A stretch of 17,165 nt of DNA from DATFXM01 sp035315885 (lineage in GTDB: Bacteria > Acidobacteriota > Blastocatellia > UBA7656). Below, piece by piece: positions 14,993 through 17,165 of this stretch. The DNA is taken from assembly GCA_035315885.1 (NCBI GenBank), contig DATFXM010000122.1, positions 1 through 17,165 on the forward strand. Reading direction: 5' to 3'. Below the pieces are notes generated by a model that was not told the origin of the DNA, searched no databases, and was given only the letters and a program-made list of their open reading frames with translations. A program made the translations under genes and the position numbers. The number at the start of each line of letters is the position of its first letter. The first letter of the stretch is position 1.

Positions 14993-15685
14993 ATGACATG
15001 GCCAAATCGGGCAATAGTTACAGGATACTCATCGGGATTGGGAGCAGAGTTCGCCCGTCTTTTGCTTGAATAGGGATGGAGTGTAGTAGGGGTCTCTCGC
15101 AAGTCCGAGCGAACGGCTCTCCACGAAAAGTACGGCAGGAAGCTGATCGCGGTTCATGGTTCGGTTGACAAACAGGAAACTGCAGAAGCAGCTTTTCGGG
15201 CAGCCCGCGAGGCGGGTGAGTTGCGGCTAGTAATCAATTGCGCCGGCGAAGGCGCGTTTGGCGAGATCGGGGGCTACACGGCTGTCGAGATCGCCGCGAC
15301 TATCTCCGGAAACCTCATCGGTCTCAAATTGTTTTCGGATATGGCAGTCCGTTACCTTCGGCAGCGCGGGGGTGACGTCATCAACGTGATGTCAACCGCC
15401 AGCAAGAAGCTGCGTCCTGCGGAGTCGGTTTATGTAGCTTCTAAATGGGGTGCTAAAGGGTATACCCGGACGCTTCGCGAGGCTGTTAAGGCGGCAAAGC
15501 TCCCCATCAGAGTCTTTGAAGTCTATCCGTGTGGCATGAAGACGCCGTTCTGGTCCACCGCTACGCGACCAGTGGCAGACGGGTTAGCGTTTCCGCCACC
15601 TGATCCTATTGCGGAACAGGTTCTGGCCGAGATCAATTCACCTCGCCCGGTTTACTGCCAGGAGTTTACCTTCGAGCGCTCTTAA
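14993..15685 (+). pseudogene. Short-chain dehydrogenase/reductase interrupted by an in-frame TAG
   Basis: Reading from the ATG at 14993 (AGGAAAGG just upstream) gives a complete classical short-chain dehydrogenase of 230 residues, except for a TAG at codon 27 (15071-15073). The cofactor motif TGYSSGLG is at 10-17 and INCAGEG at 81-87. The catalytic set appears as N108, S134 in NVMSTAS, Y147 and K151 in YVASK. All later codons are open and family-like up to the TAA-free end at 15685. The affected position follows LLLE and precedes GWSVVGVSRK, where Gln or Lys is common, so one base change (for example CAG to TAG) explains it. A restart at TTG 15221 would lose the cofactor site and is unlikely to work. 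Substrate unknown. Confidence 0.8.
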
Positions 15686-15712
15686 CACCTTCTAAACAGA
15701 GAATTCGCAGGT

Positions 15713-15801
15713 CCTGTACGGGTGGCCCTCCGTGGCCGCCCCTTTCTACCTAACCCTAATCGCGGCAAGGAGGGGTGGCCACGGAAGGTCACCCGTACAG
15801 G
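15713..15801. repeat. Long inverted repeat between converging genes
   Basis: Arms 15713-15743 and 15771-15801 are 31 bp each, with 28 Watson-Crick pairs, two possible G-U pairs as RNA and one mismatch, around a 27-bp loop. The outer ends read CCTGTACGGGTG and CACCCGTACAGG. It lies between the 3' ends of the dehydrogenase relic and the ThrE-like gene. It may act as a two-way terminator, but its length and sharp ends look more like a dispersed palindromic element. No T-run follows the arms. Confidence 0.85.
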
Positions 15802-15916
15802 ATTGACGCGCTCGGTAAGGTGGACGCAAAGAGAGCGGACTGACTGTCATCGACGACACAGCTATCATAGTAATAACAACTGACATCCAACTCTGCCGGT
15901 TGTTATCGCTAAGACT

Positions 15917-17164
15917 TCACCCGCTTTGTCCGCCACTGATGCGATCGATGACGATCTTCGGAACAAGGAGACCGAAGCTCATGGCTAAAATGATATTGAT
16001 GGCGACAATGCCGTTTGCGATCGTTCCACCTAATAGGTCCGACGTCGTATTCGAACTATTGGTTAGTCGGACGAAGCCGCTGACCATTCTGAACAGAAAA
16101 GCGCCCGGCATCATCGACACCACCGAGGCAAAGCCAATCGCTGCGAATGGCATATGAAAGCGGCGAGCGACCGGCGTGAGAACCAGACCTGCGACCACAC
16201 AGGCAACGAATGCCCCAAGGGCCAGATCAGCGCCAGCGGCAAGTGCCAACCACCTGAGCGCGTGGGCCAACATTCCAATAGCAACAGGCCAGGCCAGCAT
16301 GCGTAACGGCATCGCGAAGAAAATGCTGAAAGCTGCCACGGCGACTCCCGCAGCGACCACGTCGAGCCCAATTGGAACTGTTCTGCCCGGTGGGTCAACC
16401 GGCAAGGACACGTTGAGCATACTAAGTCCGACAAGCAGTCCTGCAGAGATCGCCAGTATTATTAGCCCAGCATAGATCAGACGCGAAGCACCAAGAGTCA
16501 CTCGCAAAGCAGCAAGATCCATCATTGCGTTCAGAATATGCGGCCCTGGAACCAGGATCATACACGGGCAAACGGCTATCAGACGCAATGATGAACTCAA
16601 CTGATAACGAACAGCCAAAGCGCCGATTATGCCCGCGACCAGCGCGGCGAAAAACGGCTGCGGGAGGGGATTCGAAATATTGCGGGCTAACGTTCGACGC
16701 AGAACAGCACCTGCTGCTGCGCTGGCCGCTATGAGCACAACCGAAACTGAATGCTCTACTCCATAGATCACCGCCAGGGCCGCAGCGCCCGCAGCCGCCG
16801 CGAGGGTGAACAGCCAGGTCGGCGCCGGCGGCGCCTGCGAAATAGCTTTGATCGTGGCCAGTGAAGCAGATGGAGTGAGCTGGCCTTCGCTAACCTCGTC
16901 TTTGAACTGCATCGCGGAGGCGACGCGATGCATGTCCACTCCAACCGGTGCCGCCGTCACCGTGGATGTGGTCTCCAGATCTCCAGCCTGAAGCTGAAGC
17001 TGCCCCCACGCGGGAATTATTTTCGCGCGAAGGCCAAGACTGCTGCCGAGCTGCTCACATGCCGCAAGAGTCTCGTCCGTAGACTGTCCATTGACGTGGA
17101 GTACTCGAGCAAAAGTGAGGATGAGGTTCGTTCGTTCGTGCAAATCAGGCAGCATTCGCAACAT
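15917..17164 (-). CDS. ThrE-family threonine/serine exporter
   Basis: The 415-aa product belongs to the ThrE (DUF1212 plus DUF3815) exporter family, which moves threonine and serine out of the cell across the inner membrane. Residues 1 to about 110 are the hydrophilic N-terminal part, opening with a family-typical NLILTFARVLHVNGQSTDET and LGSSLGLRAKIIPAWGQLQL. About ten hydrophobic helices follow in two groups, with conserved-looking VCPCMILVPGPHILNAMMDL in the first and GFASVVSMMPGAFLFRMVSG in the second. The end, LLGGTIANGIVAINIILAMS then FGLLVPK, is typical. The ATG at 17164 is one base from the window end, so I cannot see its ribosome site; the true start could lie beyond the window. It converges on the dehydrogenase relic. 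Confidence 0.88.
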   Translation of the reverse strand: MLRMLPDLHERTNLILTFARVLHVNGQSTDETLAACEQLGSSLGLRAKIIPAWGQLQLQAGDLETTSTVTAAPVGVDMHRVASAMQFKDEVSEGQLTPSASLATIKAISQAPPAPTWLFTLAAAAGAAALAVIYGVEHSVSVVLIAASAAAGAVLRRTLARNISNPLPQPFFAALVAGIIGALAVRYQLSSSLRLIAVCPCMILVPGPHILNAMMDLAALRVTLGASRLIYAGLIILAISAGLLVGLSMLNVSLPVDPPGRTVPIGLDVVAAGVAVAAFSIFFAMPLRMLAWPVAIGMLAHALRWLALAAGADLALGAFVACVVAGLVLTPVARRFHMPFAAIGFASVVSMMPGAFLFRMVSGFVRLTNSSNTTSDLLGGTIANGIVAINIILAMSFGLLVPKIVIDRISGGQSG

Positions 17165-17165
17165 T

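Noticed and set aside
15071..15073. TAG as a sense codon (recoded organism or pyrrolysine)
   Set aside because: TAG ends atpC and atpE, both at family-typical C-termini. No PYLIS-like or pyrrolysine gene is in view.

Overview
The window looks like a chromosomal segment of a moderately GC-rich, Gram-negative bacterium. My best guess is Acidobacteriota (Blastocatellia-like). This rests on a fused transaldolase/glucose-6-phosphate isomerase, a small exported protein of a type I associate with acidobacteria, an OmpA-domain protein, and many palindromic intergenic repeats. The assignment is from memory of family features, not from a search.

Positions 11630 down to 1 (minus strand) hold one co-directional block: ackA, atpB, atpE, atpF, atpH, atpA, atpG, atpD, atpC, a tal-pgi fusion, and the 5' two thirds of gnd, cut by the window edge. 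Gaps are 12-85 bp, except 188 bp before tal-pgi. It is a complete F-type ATP synthase operon in the classical BEFHAGDC order, framed by acetate kinase and by pentose-phosphate/hexose-phosphate enzymes. Several subunits are atypical: delta is 130 aa, c is 62 aa, subunit a has a signal-like N-terminal extension, and the alpha P-loop reads GDRSTGKT. The block reads as a fermentative ATP-yield and proton-motive-force module.

Positions 11631 to 15700 form a plus-strand accessory region. It has a roughly 600-bp non-coding stretch, a small four-helix membrane protein that appears frameshifted near its end, a small exported protein, and an OmpA-domain protein with a central beta-rich domain. A roughly 560-bp array follows, built on the 20-bp palindrome CCCACCTCGTCAGAGGTGGG: six direct copies with two alternating linker types, then degraded inverted copies. 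The array runs up to a short-chain dehydrogenase that is intact except for an in-frame TAG at codon 27.

Positions 15700 to 17165 contain a 31-bp-arm inverted repeat between converging genes, then a ThrE-family threonine/serine exporter on the minus strand whose start lies at the window edge.
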